This document shows positions 1 to 8,538 of a stretch of DNA of 35,827 bases, piece by piece. This DNA is from Candidatus Colicola caccequi (GTDB taxonomy: Bacteria > Bacteroidota > Bacteroidia > Bacteroidales > Paludibacteraceae): positions 1 through 35,827 of the forward strand of contig JAGHTR010000066.1 of NCBI GenBank assembly GCA_018065205.1, read 5' to 3'. Within the stretch, counting starts at the first letter, position 1; every line of letters starts with the position of its first letter. The notes beneath the pieces are model-generated. The model was not told the DNA's origin. It saw only the letters and a program-made list of their open reading frames with translations, and made no database searches. The position numbers and the translations under genes are program-made.

Positions 1-177
1 AATAACCTGGTATTGGCGTCGTCCGCTATCTCGGCCAAAGTATTAGAGCGTGCCCAAATGTCTGCCGATGTTGTTTCTCCTAACTTGATTCGCACAGGCT
101 TGGCATCCGTGATTATCGGCTTGCTCTTACCACTACTCGTACTCTTGCTCTTGTGCTTCCGCAAGGAGATATTATGA
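1..177 (+). CDS. C-terminal end of an unidentified membrane protein (partial)
   Basis: An open frame enters from the left edge and ends at TGA 175-177, giving the last 58 residues. The fragment has a polar stretch followed by one long, very hydrophobic segment (GLLLPLLVLLLL) and a short basic tail (CFRKEIL), as expected for the last membrane helix of an integral membrane protein. The pattern of a polar helix followed by a terminal membrane helix loosely recalls anion or dicarboxylate carriers such as DcuC, but that is only a guess. A strong terminator follows 30 bases downstream, so this is the end of a transcription unit. Confidence 0.6.
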   Translation, partial: NNLVLASSAISAKVLERAQMSADVVSPNLIRTGLASVIIGLLLPLLVLLLLCFRKEIL

Positions 178-205
178 TGTATAACTAATTACCGATGTAA
201 AAAGC

Positions 206-242
206 AATGCGACTTCCGAAAGGAAATCGCATTCTTTTTTTT
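206..242 (+). terminator. Rho-independent terminator after the partial membrane protein gene
   Basis: The arms AATGCGACTTCC and GGAAATCGCATT flank a GAAA loop, with one C/A mismatch, and eight T follow at 234-241. It ends the rightward transcript. It also lies just past the 3' end of the leftward tRNA-Met, where the opposite strand again gives a short T run, so it may act in both directions. Confidence 0.85.
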
Positions 243-243
243 G

Positions 244-318
244 TGGTCCCTCTTGGGCTTGAACCAAGGACCCCCTGATTATGAGTCAGGTGCTACTAAC
301 CAACTGAGCTAAGAGACC
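244..318 (-). tRNA. tRNA-Met (anticodon CAT)
   Basis: On the reverse strand the acceptor arms GGTCTCT and AGGGACC pair, with one G-U. The anticodon stem CCTGA/TCAGG holds loop CTCATAA with anticodon CAT, and the T arm is CTTGG-TTCAAGC-CCAAG. The first acceptor pair is G-C, so this is not the initiator. It is elongator Met or the tRNA-Ile2 whose CAT is modified by TilS; I cannot separate these by eye. The D arm has one extra base (TTAGTAGC rather than TTAGAGC). CCA is not encoded. It starts 27 bases after the stop of the leftward ompA-like gene and may be processed from that transcript. Confidence 0.9.
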
Positions 319-344
319 CCGACGCGTAACGTGCGTCAAACGTA

Positions 345-1946
345 TTATTCTGCCTGCTTGGACGTCATGTTATTCAACAGACGTTCAGCTTGCTCTTTAG
401 TAATCATCTTTTGTTCCGGAGTAAGAGTAGGCATTAGTAATACCGTACCTTCCTCTAAGTCATTCGGCGAAGCCATGACGTCGCGGTTAGCGAGGTAGAT
501 ATATACCCAACAATCGGTGTTGTCATAGAAACGACGGGCTAAACGACTTAGCGTTACACCTTCTTCAACCGTTACTTCTTCGGCATCCTTAAGCATGTTA
601 TTCATCTCCTGTTCGCTGATTTGTGCGAATTGGTTCTGAATGTTATCAAAGTCAGCACGGCTCATCATGTGAACTTCAACACGACGGTTAGGTCCGTAAG
701 AACCACGATCGCGCCCCTCTAAGATACCACGACCGATTGGCATCAAACGATTCTTATCAATGCCGTATTGTGTATTCAATTCCTTAGCTACGTTATTAGC
801 ACGACGGGCACTAAGAGCCTTGTTATATGCACTGGTGTTGGTGTTGTCGCAATAACCAATGATAACGGCACACTCATCGTTGTTCTCACGTTGCATACGT
901 GAACCAACTTGATGAACGGTAACTAAACCGGCAGGAGTGATGTCATGTTTGTCATTCTTGAAGTAAATGAAGTAATCCGGCTCTTGAGCCTCCACTTCGT
1001 GGATAACTTGGTTGATAACTTGGTTAAGAACAACGGTATCTTTGTGAATGATAATAACCGTATCTTTGCCTGGTGTTGCAGGAATAACCTCTTGAGGCTG
1101 CTGCTTAGGCGCTACGCGAGACTCGTGGCACATATTGCGAATATGAGAGTGCTTCTCGGCATCAATCTTATAACGTAAAATAGCTTCACAATCAAAAATA
1201 CCATCGTTGTTGTTACCTAAAATACGGCCATCTACCTTGTCATTGGCAAAGTAGTTGTACACTGCTTTAATACCAACGGATACGCTACGAGATACGTTGA
1301 ACTCAAACTCAGCACCACCAAAGAACACACCGACGCATTTGTAACTGTTCATCTTGTCAGGGGTTTGCGTGGCTGTGGTGTATTTGTTAGCATCATCTAC
1401 CCAAATACGTGTTCCGTCGGCAAGTGTCTTATAGTCGCCAGCGGGGAATTGAATTTCATTCTTCCACCACGCAGCACCACCACCGAGCAAGAGGTTGAGC
1501 GCAAACAATTTGTACTTGTTTTGAGGACGCCAGCAGTTGAAGATATCAAATGTGATATATCCACTTGCTTGGTGCATCATACCTTTAAGCAACTTCTCTG
1601 CATCCTTGTCGCTTTTGCCGAAAACAGCATGTTGGCGGAATTGATATTGCAAGGCCAGACCCCAAGTGCTATTGAAGTGATATTCAACACCCAAACCTAC
1701 AGTTGGGGCGTAAACAGCATGCTTCTGCTCACTGGTGAAGTCTCCGTCAAAGACGTTAAAACCGCCGGTAAGGAATAAACTAACGCGAGTAATCGAGTCT
1801 GATACGCTTTCTTGTGGTTTAAAAGGGTGAATACCTTTAACCTCGGATTGTTCCTCTGTCTCCACCTCATTTGAATTAGCGGGAGCCGCCATAACCAAAG
1901 AGAATGAAAGGGCTGCGACAGATGCTAAAAATAATTTCTTAAACAT
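345..1946 (-). CDS. OmpA-family outer membrane protein with C-terminal LysM-like domain
   Basis: 533 residues. A signal peptide (MFKKLFLASVAALSFSLVMA) precedes an acidic stretch. Residues about 50-262 look like an outer-membrane beta barrel with alternating aromatic strands. A linker rich in TPGKDTVIII-type sequence follows. Residues about 324-428 are an OmpA C-terminal domain that binds peptidoglycan: YFIYFKND, GYCDNTN with the conserved Asp, SARRANNVAKEL and NRRVEV with the conserved Arg. Residues about 458-507 (VEEGVTLSRLARRFY to LEEGTVLLMP) resemble a LysM module, which would give a second peptidoglycan contact. The protein probably ties the outer membrane to the cell wall. A promoter lies 44 bases upstream, divergent from pta, and tRNA-Met follows directly. 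The OmpA assignment is firm, the LysM call moderate. Confidence 0.9.
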   Translation of the reverse strand: MFKKLFLASVAALSFSLVMAAPANSNEVETEEQSEVKGIHPFKPQESVSDSITRVSLFLTGGFNVFDGDFTSEQKHAVYAPTVGLGVEYHFNSTWGLALQYQFRQHAVFGKSDKDAEKLLKGMMHQASGYITFDIFNCWRPQNKYKLFALNLLLGGGAAWWKNEIQFPAGDYKTLADGTRIWVDDANKYTTATQTPDKMNSYKCVGVFFGGAEFEFNVSRSVSVGIKAVYNYFANDKVDGRILGNNNDGIFDCEAILRYKIDAEKHSHIRNMCHESRVAPKQQPQEVIPATPGKDTVIIIHKDTVVLNQVINQVIHEVEAQEPDYFIYFKNDKHDITPAGLVTVHQVGSRMQRENNDECAVIIGYCDNTNTSAYNKALSARRANNVAKELNTQYGIDKNRLMPIGRGILEGRDRGSYGPNRRVEVHMMSRADFDNIQNQFAQISEQEMNNMLKDAEEVTVEEGVTLSRLARRFYDNTDCWVYIYLANRDVMASPNDLEEGTVLLMPTLTPEQKMITKEQAERLLNNMTSKQAE

Positions 1947-1989
1947 AGTATTGTTAGGATAGATTAGTCAATAATTCAAAATCAGCGTG

Positions 1990-2020
1990 CAAAGGTACAC
2001 ATTTTTTTTGGAATAAACAA
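1990..2020 (-). promoter_or_regulatory. Bacteroidetes-type promoter for the ompA-like gene
   Basis: Reading the reverse strand, TTG (2018-2020) is followed after 20 bases by TACCTTTG (1997-1990), then GCACGCTGATTT. This fits the TTG/TAnnTTTG pattern of the Bacteroidetes primary sigma factor and lies 43 bases before the ATG. Confidence 0.85.
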
Positions 2021-2058
2021 ATTTTTTTATAAAAAAATGTAAATTTCATGGAAAATCC

Positions 2059-2089
2059 TTGCATATATGGCTTCTTTTTAGTATCTTTG
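2059..2089 (+). promoter_or_regulatory. Promoter for the pta-ackA operon
   Basis: TTG (2059-2061), 20 bases, then TATCTTTG (2082-2089), in the 182-base region shared with the divergent ompA-like gene. The predicted leader is about 35 bases and A/T-rich. Confidence 0.85.
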
Positions 2090-2128
2090 CACAAATATTA
2101 TGCCAAAAGTGGTTAAATTAAGAAGGTT

Positions 2129-3127
2129 ATGACAATTTTAGAAAAAATGAGTGAACGCGCGCGCAAAAATCTGCAGCGTATTGTACTTCCAGAGGGTGAC
2201 GAGCCGCGTACTTTAGAGGCTGCAAATATATTGCTTAAAGAACGTTTGGCTAAGCTGATACTGATTGGTGATAAGGCAACTATTGAAAAGATGACTGCCG
2301 AGAATGGGTATGACTATATTCGTGAAGCAACCATTTTTGATCCGGCTACCGAACCTAAAATGATGGAGTATGCTCACTTGCTTTACGAACTGCGTAAGGC
2401 TAAAGGTATGACGGAAGAGGAGGCGATAAAGAAAGCCCAAGACCCTTTGTACTTGGGGTGTTTGATGATAAAGAACGGAGATGCTGACGGCGAATTGGCG
2501 GGTGCGCGCGGAACGACGGCTGATACGATTCGACCTGCTTTCCAGATTCTCAAAACAAAACCTAATTGCAAAATCGTAAGTGGTGCTTTCCTTATGTTTA
2601 CCCCTGCTAACCAATTGGGGGAGGATGGGTTCTTGGTTTTTGCAGACTGTGCTGTTAATCCGTGCCCAAATGCCGAAGAATTGGCGCAAATAGCTATATC
2701 TACAGCCGAGACTGCTCGCAGTTTGGCACAAATAGAGCCACGCGTAGCTATGCTGTCTTTCTCAACGAAGGGATCGGCCAAACATGAACTGGTGGACAAA
2801 GTGACCGAAGCAACGCGTTTGGCTAAAGAAATGGACCCCAATCTAATCATAGATGGTGAGTTGCAAGCGGATGCTGCATTGGTGGAGAGTGTCGGACTTA
2901 AAAAGGCTCCCGGAAGTAGTGTTGCCGGTAAGGCTAATGTGCTTGTTTTCCCGGATTTACAAGCTGGCAATATAGGATATAAATTGGTGGAACGTTTCTC
3001 GGGCGCTGATGCTGTGGGACCTATTTTGCAAGGTATAGCTGCTCCGGTGAATGACCTGAGTCGTGGTTGTAAGGTACAAGATATTGTACAAATGGTAATC
3101 ATTACTGCCAATCAAGCGATAGGGTGA
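2129..3127 (+). CDS. pta: Phosphate acetyltransferase
   Basis: 332 residues, the usual length of the short single-domain Pta. It interconverts acetyl-CoA plus phosphate with acetyl phosphate plus CoA in the cytoplasm. Family signatures include IVLPEGDEPRTLEAA near the start, the GARGTTADTIRPAFQI segment, SGAFLMFTP, FADCAVNPCP, LSFSTKGSAKH and DGELQADAALV. The C-terminal PDLQAGNIGYKLVERF and GPILQGIAAPVNDLSRG are typical of Pta/Ptb enzymes. It is first in an operon with ackA 31 bases downstream, so the pair makes ATP from acetyl-CoA with acetate as product. A clear promoter lies upstream. Nothing unusual. Confidence 0.97.
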   Translation: MTILEKMSERARKNLQRIVLPEGDEPRTLEAANILLKERLAKLILIGDKATIEKMTAENGYDYIREATIFDPATEPKMMEYAHLLYELRKAKGMTEEEAIKKAQDPLYLGCLMIKNGDADGELAGARGTTADTIRPAFQILKTKPNCKIVSGAFLMFTPANQLGEDGFLVFADCAVNPCPNAEELAQIAISTAETARSLAQIEPRVAMLSFSTKGSAKHELVDKVTEATRLAKEMDPNLIIDGELQADAALVESVGLKKAPGSSVAGKANVLVFPDLQAGNIGYKLVERFSGADAVGPILQGIAAPVNDLSRGCKVQDIVQMVIITANQAIG

Positions 3128-3158
3128 GAATTAATTAGTAGACAAACAATAAGATAAT

Positions 3159-4352
3159 ATGAAGATATTAGTTTTGAACTGTGGTAGTTCGTCCATTAAG
3201 TACGCTTTGTACAATATGGATAATCGCACTGTGATGACATCCGGTGGCGCAGAGCGCGTTGGGTTGCCGGATGCGTTTGTAAAAGTGAAGATGCCTGATG
3301 GTGAGAAGAAAAAAATCATGCATGACATTCCTGAACATACTGAAGGTGTTAAGTTCATTTTCTCTTTACTCACCGATCCTGAGATAGGTGTTATCAAATC
3401 TCTCAAGGAGATTGATGCTGTGGGGCATCGTATGGTGCATGGCGGAGAAAAATTCCAGCAGAGTGTGCGCATTGATGAAGAGGTTCTTAAAGCATTTGAG
3501 GCTGTCAGTGACTTGGCTCCGTTGCATAATCCCGCCAATATGAAGGGAATAAAAGCGGTGTCTGAACTGATGCCCGGATTACCACAAGTAGGTGTGTTTG
3601 ATACGGCTTTCCATCAAACGATGCCGGATTATGCATATATGTACGCATTGCCCTACGATGTCTATAAAAAATATGGTGTACGCCGTTATGGTTTCCATGG
3701 TACATCTCATCGCTATGTGTCCCATCGTGTTTGCGAGATTCTTGGGGTGCCTTTTGATCAGCAGCGTATCATCACATGCCATATTGGCAATGGCGCTTCC
3801 TTGGCTGCAATCAAGAATGGTAAGTGTATGGATACCAGTATGGGCTTAACTCCACTTGAGGGTGTGATGATGGGCACTCGTGCCGGTGATGTAGATGGTG
3901 GGGCTATTACATACTTGATGAAGAAAATGCAAATGACTCCGGACCAAATGTCGAATTTCCTCAACAAGGATGGTGGTGTGGCCGGTATTGCTACGGTAGG
4001 TTCGGATATGCGTGATGTGGAGGCTGCTTGCAAAGATGGTGATGACCGAGCTCGTTTAGCCATTGAGATGTACTCGTATCGTATAAAAAAATACATCGGC
4101 GCTTATGCTGCTGCAATGGGGGGAGTAGATATTATCGTATTTACTGCCGGAGTAGGTGAAAATCAACCGGGATTGCGTCGTCGAATGTGCGAAGGATTAG
4201 AGTTCTTAGGTGTTAAGATTGACGAGAATGTAAATGCCACATTGCGTGGTGAGGAGAAGGTAATATCTGCCACGGATAGCAAAGTAAAAGTCGTGGTCGT
4301 ACCTACAGATGAAGAATTAATGATTGCATTAGACACACAAGCTTTATTATAA
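3159..4352 (+). CDS. ackA: Acetate kinase
   Basis: 397 residues, full length for the acetokinase family (ASKHA fold). It transfers phosphate from acetyl phosphate to ADP, completing the Pta-AckA pathway. Visible motifs are MKILVLNCGSSSIKYALY with the N-terminal Asn and Ser residues, GHRMVHGG, VFDTAFHQTMP with the catalytic Asp, RYGFHGTSH, CHIGNGASLAAI, GLTPLEGVMMGTRAGDVDGG, and FTAGVGEN near the C terminus. The next gene begins on the base after the stop codon, so translation is probably coupled. Confidence 0.98.
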   Translation: MKILVLNCGSSSIKYALYNMDNRTVMTSGGAERVGLPDAFVKVKMPDGEKKKIMHDIPEHTEGVKFIFSLLTDPEIGVIKSLKEIDAVGHRMVHGGEKFQQSVRIDEEVLKAFEAVSDLAPLHNPANMKGIKAVSELMPGLPQVGVFDTAFHQTMPDYAYMYALPYDVYKKYGVRRYGFHGTSHRYVSHRVCEILGVPFDQQRIITCHIGNGASLAAIKNGKCMDTSMGLTPLEGVMMGTRAGDVDGGAITYLMKKMQMTPDQMSNFLNKDGGVAGIATVGSDMRDVEAACKDGDDRARLAIEMYSYRIKKYIGAYAAAMGGVDIIVFTAGVGENQPGLRRRMCEGLEFLGVKIDENVNATLRGEEKVISATDSKVKVVVVPTDEELMIALDTQALL

Positions 4353-6011
4353 ATGAAACCAATTATTTATCAATTATTTCTCCGTACTTTTACCAACTAC
4401 AATCCTACTCGTAAACGGAACGGAAGCCGTGAAGAAAATGGTTGTGGTAAATTTAAGGACTTCACAGTCAAGGCTCTCAAGGCTATTTATGATTTAGGCG
4501 CTACTCATATATGGTTCACCGGTGTGATTCGCCATGCTACGGCGGAATACAATACCCCTTCCATTACGAAAGGTAAAGCCGGCTCGCCTTATGCTATTAC
4601 CGACTACTACGATGTGGATCCGGACTTGGCGGTAGATACCGCTAAACGTATGGAGGAATTTGAACAACTGATTAGTCGTACCCACAAGGCTGGATTACAA
4701 GTCATTATTGACTTCGTTCCTAACCATGTGAGCCGCGAATATAAATCCATCTGCAAGCCAAAGAACGTAAAGGATTTAGGTCAGACGGACCATCCAGAAT
4801 GGGCTTTCTCACCACTCAATAACTTCTACTATTTGCCCGGAGAGAAATTCGCCCCGCAGTTTGCTATGGAGGACTACGAAGAATTCCCCGCTAAAGTGAC
4901 GGGTAACGACTGTTTTTCGGCACATCCCACTAAAGACGACTGGTATGAGACCGTTAAACTGAACTATGGAGTACACTATTTGGGTGGCAGAGAAAAACAA
5001 TTCAATCCCATTCCTGATACGTGGAAGAAAATGCAAGATATTTTGCGTTTTTGGGCAAGTAAAGGCGTGGATGCGTTCCGTGTTGACATGGCGGAAATGG
5101 TGCCGGTTGAGTTCTGGAGTTGGGTCATTCCATTTATTCATAAACACTTCCCCAGGGTGCAATTCATTGCCGAATGCTATAATCCACAATTATATCACCC
5201 CTATTTGGAAGCAGGCTTTGATTACTTGTACGATAAAGTGGGTATGTATGAATATTTGCGTGGCGTAACCAGTAAGAATTGGCCAGCTGAAGGTATTACC
5301 AACCAGTGGCAGGCTGTGGAGGATATTCGTGAACGGATGTTGTATTTTTTGGAAAACCATGACGAACAACGTTTGGCTTCTGGTTTTTATTGCGGTCGTG
5401 GAATGTGCGCTGAGCCGGCAATGATAGTGGCGGCTACATTAGGCACCAATCCAGTCATGGTATATGCCGGACAGGAATTGGGTGAAACCGGCATGGATTG
5501 CGAAGGCTTCTCGGGAATGGATGGCCGCAGTAGTATATTTGATTATTGGGGAATTAAGTCTTTGCAGGCTTGGACTAATAATGGAAAATTTGATGGAAAG
5601 TTGCTTAATGATGAGCAAAAAGCCTTGCGCGCTTTTTATCAAAAACTGCTTACTACAGCTAGAGAGAATATTGCTATTCAGCAAGGTAAGATGTTTGATC
5701 TTGAATATGCTCAGGGTGAAGGTTTTAATCGTCACGAACAGTATGCTTATTTGCGTAAGCAGGATAATGAACTATTGCTTATTGTTCTTAACTTTGACGA
5801 CCGTAAGGTAGATTTGAAGGTGAATATCCCTCAAGCTGCGTTAGACTATCTTAAGCAAGAACCAATCAAAGATGGTTCCGCAGTGGATTTGTTAACGGAT
5901 GCCAAGTATAAGAATTTTGCATTTAGTGTAGAGGAACCGGTACGGATATCCTTGGAGCCTTGGAAGGGTATCATTCTATCTATCAAGGATGGTAAGAAAA
6001 GAAAACGTTGA
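4353..6011 (+). CDS. GH13 alpha-amylase family glycoside hydrolase, cytoplasmic
   Basis: 552 residues without a signal peptide, so probably cytoplasmic. The GH13 barrel shows IIDFVPNHV (118-126), AFRVDMAEM with nucleophile Asp245, FIAECYNP with acid/base Glu274, and ENHDEQR with the third carboxylate Asp337. A C-terminal beta domain (about 470-545) ends in a basic tail. It would cut or rearrange alpha-glucans such as glycogen or maltodextrin; the exact substrate cannot be read. Its ATG follows the ackA stop with no gap, and its TGA overlaps the next ATG. This links glucan breakdown to the acetate-forming ATP step in one transcript. Confidence 0.92.
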   Translation: MKPIIYQLFLRTFTNYNPTRKRNGSREENGCGKFKDFTVKALKAIYDLGATHIWFTGVIRHATAEYNTPSITKGKAGSPYAITDYYDVDPDLAVDTAKRMEEFEQLISRTHKAGLQVIIDFVPNHVSREYKSICKPKNVKDLGQTDHPEWAFSPLNNFYYLPGEKFAPQFAMEDYEEFPAKVTGNDCFSAHPTKDDWYETVKLNYGVHYLGGREKQFNPIPDTWKKMQDILRFWASKGVDAFRVDMAEMVPVEFWSWVIPFIHKHFPRVQFIAECYNPQLYHPYLEAGFDYLYDKVGMYEYLRGVTSKNWPAEGITNQWQAVEDIRERMLYFLENHDEQRLASGFYCGRGMCAEPAMIVAATLGTNPVMVYAGQELGETGMDCEGFSGMDGRSSIFDYWGIKSLQAWTNNGKFDGKLLNDEQKALRAFYQKLLTTARENIAIQQGKMFDLEYAQGEGFNRHEQYAYLRKQDNELLLIVLNFDDRKVDLKVNIPQAALDYLKQEPIKDGSAVDLLTDAKYKNFAFSVEEPVRISLEPWKGIILSIKDGKKRKR

Positions 6012-6973
6012 TGTTTGAACAAATTAAAGCATATTGTCGTTTGTTGCGTTGGCCTAATCTGATTATGCTCCTTATCGTGGTATGGGTGATGGAGCAGTGG
6101 GTTGCAGTCCCTGTGCTGAACGCCTGTCAGTTCGGTGTGCAATTACCTTGGTGGTGTGTGATGTTGATGATGCTATCTGTTACCTTTATTGCTGCGGGGG
6201 GATATGTGATTAACGACTATTTTGATATCAAGATTGACCGTATCAATAAACCTGATCAACTCATTGTAACACAATCCGTTACTAAGGATGCTGCGATGCA
6301 TTGTCATCAACTGCTCACTATTCTTGGTGCTGCAATGGGCTTGGTGGTGGCTTGGTGGTGCCGAAGTTGGGGTATCGGATTGACGATGATTCTGGTTCCT
6401 GGATTATTGTGGTTCTATTCCAGTAGTTATAAACGCCAGTTTATTATTGGCAATGTAATTGTGGCATTCTTGGCTGCTATGCCGTCGTTGGTTGTAGCAA
6501 TGGCCAATGTGGGATACTTGCAGCGTCGTTATGGCGATATCTTAGTTTTCTCTCCGGTTAACCAAGATCTCTATGTTTGGTTGGGTGGTTTTGGATTATT
6601 TGCTTTCCTCACAACGCTCATGCGTGAAATGATGAAGGATATGCAGGATCAACAGGGTGACCGTGAATTAGAATGCCATACCTTACCGGTGCGCTTTGGC
6701 GACTGGGCCACTAAGTGGGTTGTTACCATTATCGGAAGCATAACCCTTGGTTTGTTAGCATGGATAGGTTTTGATTTAGTTCCATATGAGCATACATGGA
6801 ATACATTAAGTTCACGGTACATAGCCTTTGGTATTATGACTCCGTTAGTATGTAGTTTGTGGCTGATGTGGGCCGCTAAGATTCCTTCGGACTATCGGTC
6901 GGCACAAGGTGTGATGAAGTTTGTGATGTTGATGGGTGTGCTTTACGGTTTTGTTATTTCTAACTCATTATGA
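6011..6973 (+). CDS. UbiA-family membrane prenyltransferase
   Basis: 320 residues from the ATG at 6011, which overlaps the previous TGA by one base; a TTG one codon earlier is in frame but a poorer start. The protein has about eight hydrophobic helices. The first aspartate-rich motif is NDYFDIKID (68-76) and the second lies around MKDMQDQQGDREL, both on the cytosolic side where the prenyl diphosphate and Mg bind. UbiA enzymes move a prenyl chain to an acceptor. Bacteroidetes copies like this one are often labelled geranylgeranylglycerol-phosphate geranylgeranyltransferase, but the acceptor cannot be told from sequence. Its end overlaps maf by four bases. Confidence 0.88.
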   Translation: MFEQIKAYCRLLRWPNLIMLLIVVWVMEQWVAVPVLNACQFGVQLPWWCVMLMMLSVTFIAAGGYVINDYFDIKIDRINKPDQLIVTQSVTKDAAMHCHQLLTILGAAMGLVVAWWCRSWGIGLTMILVPGLLWFYSSSYKRQFIIGNVIVAFLAAMPSLVVAMANVGYLQRRYGDILVFSPVNQDLYVWLGGFGLFAFLTTLMREMMKDMQDQQGDRELECHTLPVRFGDWATKWVVTIIGSITLGLLAWIGFDLVPYEHTWNTLSSRYIAFGIMTPLVCSLWLMWAAKIPSDYRSAQGVMKFVMLMGVLYGFVISNSL

Positions 6974-7536
6974 GAATTATCTTAGGTAGTCAGTCTCCAA
7001 GACGTCGTGAATTGATGGCAGGATTAGATATCCCATTTAAGACTATTACCATTGATGCGGATGAACATTATCCATCCTCGCTTCAAGGTGGCGATATACC
7101 TATCTACATTGCGTGCAACAAGGCGCGTGCATACGCGAGACCATTGGACTCGGACGAATTGCTGATTACGGCCGATACAATAGTGTGGCTGAATGGACAA
7201 GTACTAGGTAAACCTAAAGATGAATTAGATGCTTGCCGAATGTTGCGTATGCTGAGTGGTCAGACTCATCAGGTCTATACCGGAGTATGTTTTATGACCC
7301 AACAAGGCATAGTGGCTAAGTTTGTGGATAAAACCGATGTGACCTTTAAGCCGCTTACCGATGACGAGATAACTAACTACGTGGCAACCTACCATCCCTT
7401 AGATAAGGCCGGTGCTTATGGCGTGCAAGAATGGATAGGGTATGTTGCCGTAACACAGTTGAGTGGATCGTATTTTAACGTAATGGGGTTGCCTATTCAT
7501 CGCGTATATGCTACGCTTAAGGAATTAGGCTACTAG
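6970..7536 (+). CDS. maf: Maf-like nucleotide pyrophosphatase
   Basis: 188 residues, standard length. Maf proteins hydrolyse non-canonical or surplus nucleoside triphosphates (dTTP/UTP or modified pyrimidines) to the monophosphate, and were first described as septum-formation inhibitors. Visible are ILGSQSPRRRELM at the N terminus, the ITADTIV segment with catalytic Asp69, LGKPKD, MLSGQTHQVYTGV, and DKAGAYGVQEWIG. The ATG overlaps the stop of the prenyltransferase (ATGA), so it is the last gene of the pta operon. It converges on the polyprenyl synthase with only three bases between the stops and no obvious terminator there. Confidence 0.95.
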   Translation: MRIILGSQSPRRRELMAGLDIPFKTITIDADEHYPSSLQGGDIPIYIACNKARAYARPLDSDELLITADTIVWLNGQVLGKPKDELDACRMLRMLSGQTHQVYTGVCFMTQQGIVAKFVDKTDVTFKPLTDDEITNYVATYHPLDKAGAYGVQEWIGYVAVTQLSGSYFNVMGLPIHRVYATLKELGY

Positions 7537-7539
7537 TTT

Positions 7540-8532
7540 TCACTGCAATCGATTGATACTATAATCTAACAAGGATAGTAAACTATTCTTGGCAGATGCC
7601 TCGTGGAAGATACTCAGGGCATCAATGGCTTGTTGTTTGTGTTGCTGCATTTGTTGGTACGCATAGCGAATGCCATCATATCGTAGCACAAAAGATTTAA
7701 TTTCTTGTTCAGCCTCAAAGGTATCAATATGTGGCTCTTTATGATATAAGTCCTCTGCTATCTGCTGAATCGCTTGACACTCTTCGCGAGAAGCTCGCTT
7801 GAGAGCAATGAGTAGTGGCAAGGTTGCTTTACCATCGCGGATATCTCCCATAGTAGGTTTGCCTATCTCATCCGAATCGGAATAATCCAAGATATCGTCT
7901 TTGATTTGGAAACACATACCTAAATGATGTCCAAACTCCCGTAATGCGGAGGCTTGCCGCATAGTGGAACCGGAAGATTCTGCTCCTGCTTCCATACAGG
8001 CGGCAAAAAGGCAAGCTGTTTTTTGCTCAATGACCCGGTAATATTGCTCTTCAGATATCCACATTGTGGCATTGGAATGCAATTGCAGTAGTTCGCCAGA
8101 AGACAAAGATACTCCCATTTCGGCGACAATATTTGTGATGCGAGCATTGCGTACATTAGCGATAAGTTGCATCACTCGTGCCAATAGAAAGTCGCCCACC
8201 AAAATAGCAATTTTATTGGTCCAACGTACATGTACAGCCTCATGCCCCCGACGAGTAATACTTGAGTCAACCACATCATCATGGATAAGGGACGCGGTAT
8301 GTAATAACTCCAAAGCTACAGCCGAGTCAATTGTTTTATCTGTAATGCCTCGGCATAACTTAGCCGATAATAGCACTAGTTGTGGACGCAGCTGTTTTCC
8401 ACGCTTAACAAGCAAGTATTGCAGCACATCTTTGAGTACAGGCTGATCGCACTGCAGGGCCTGCTCAAAAGAGTGCTCAAAGACATGGAAATCTTGTTTA
8501 ATAGGAGCGAGTATATCTTGTGGATTCACCAT
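7540..8532 (-). CDS. Polyprenyl diphosphate synthase (octaprenyl/heptaprenyl type)
   Basis: 330 residues. It condenses isopentenyl diphosphate onto an allylic primer to make the long chain for quinones. The first aspartate-rich motif is HDDVVD (DDVVD 85-89) followed by SSITRRG, and the second is FQIKDDILDYSD (DDILD 212-216). The substrate-binding GKQLRP (45-50) and the GDFLLAR segment are present. Family: trans-isoprenyl diphosphate synthase, IspB/HepT-like. It lies six bases downstream of aroC on the same strand, so the two are probably co-transcribed and both feed quinone and aromatic synthesis. Exact chain length is not predictable here. Confidence 0.93.
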   Translation of the reverse strand: MVNPQDILAPIKQDFHVFEHSFEQALQCDQPVLKDVLQYLLVKRGKQLRPQLVLLSAKLCRGITDKTIDSAVALELLHTASLIHDDVVDSSITRRGHEAVHVRWTNKIAILVGDFLLARVMQLIANVRNARITNIVAEMGVSLSSGELLQLHSNATMWISEEQYYRVIEQKTACLFAACMEAGAESSGSTMRQASALREFGHHLGMCFQIKDDILDYSDSDEIGKPTMGDIRDGKATLPLLIALKRASREECQAIQQIAEDLYHKEPHIDTFEAEQEIKSFVLRYDGIRYAYQQMQQHKQQAIDALSIFHEASAKNSLLSLLDYSINRLQ

Positions 8533-8538
8533 ATTCAG

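Noticed and set aside
2383-3111. Long reverse-strand open frame opposite pta
   Set aside because: A shadow of the pta codon pattern without any family signature.
7537-7556. Terminator between maf and the polyprenyl synthase gene
   Set aside because: Only a CAATCGATTG palindrome is present, without a T run.
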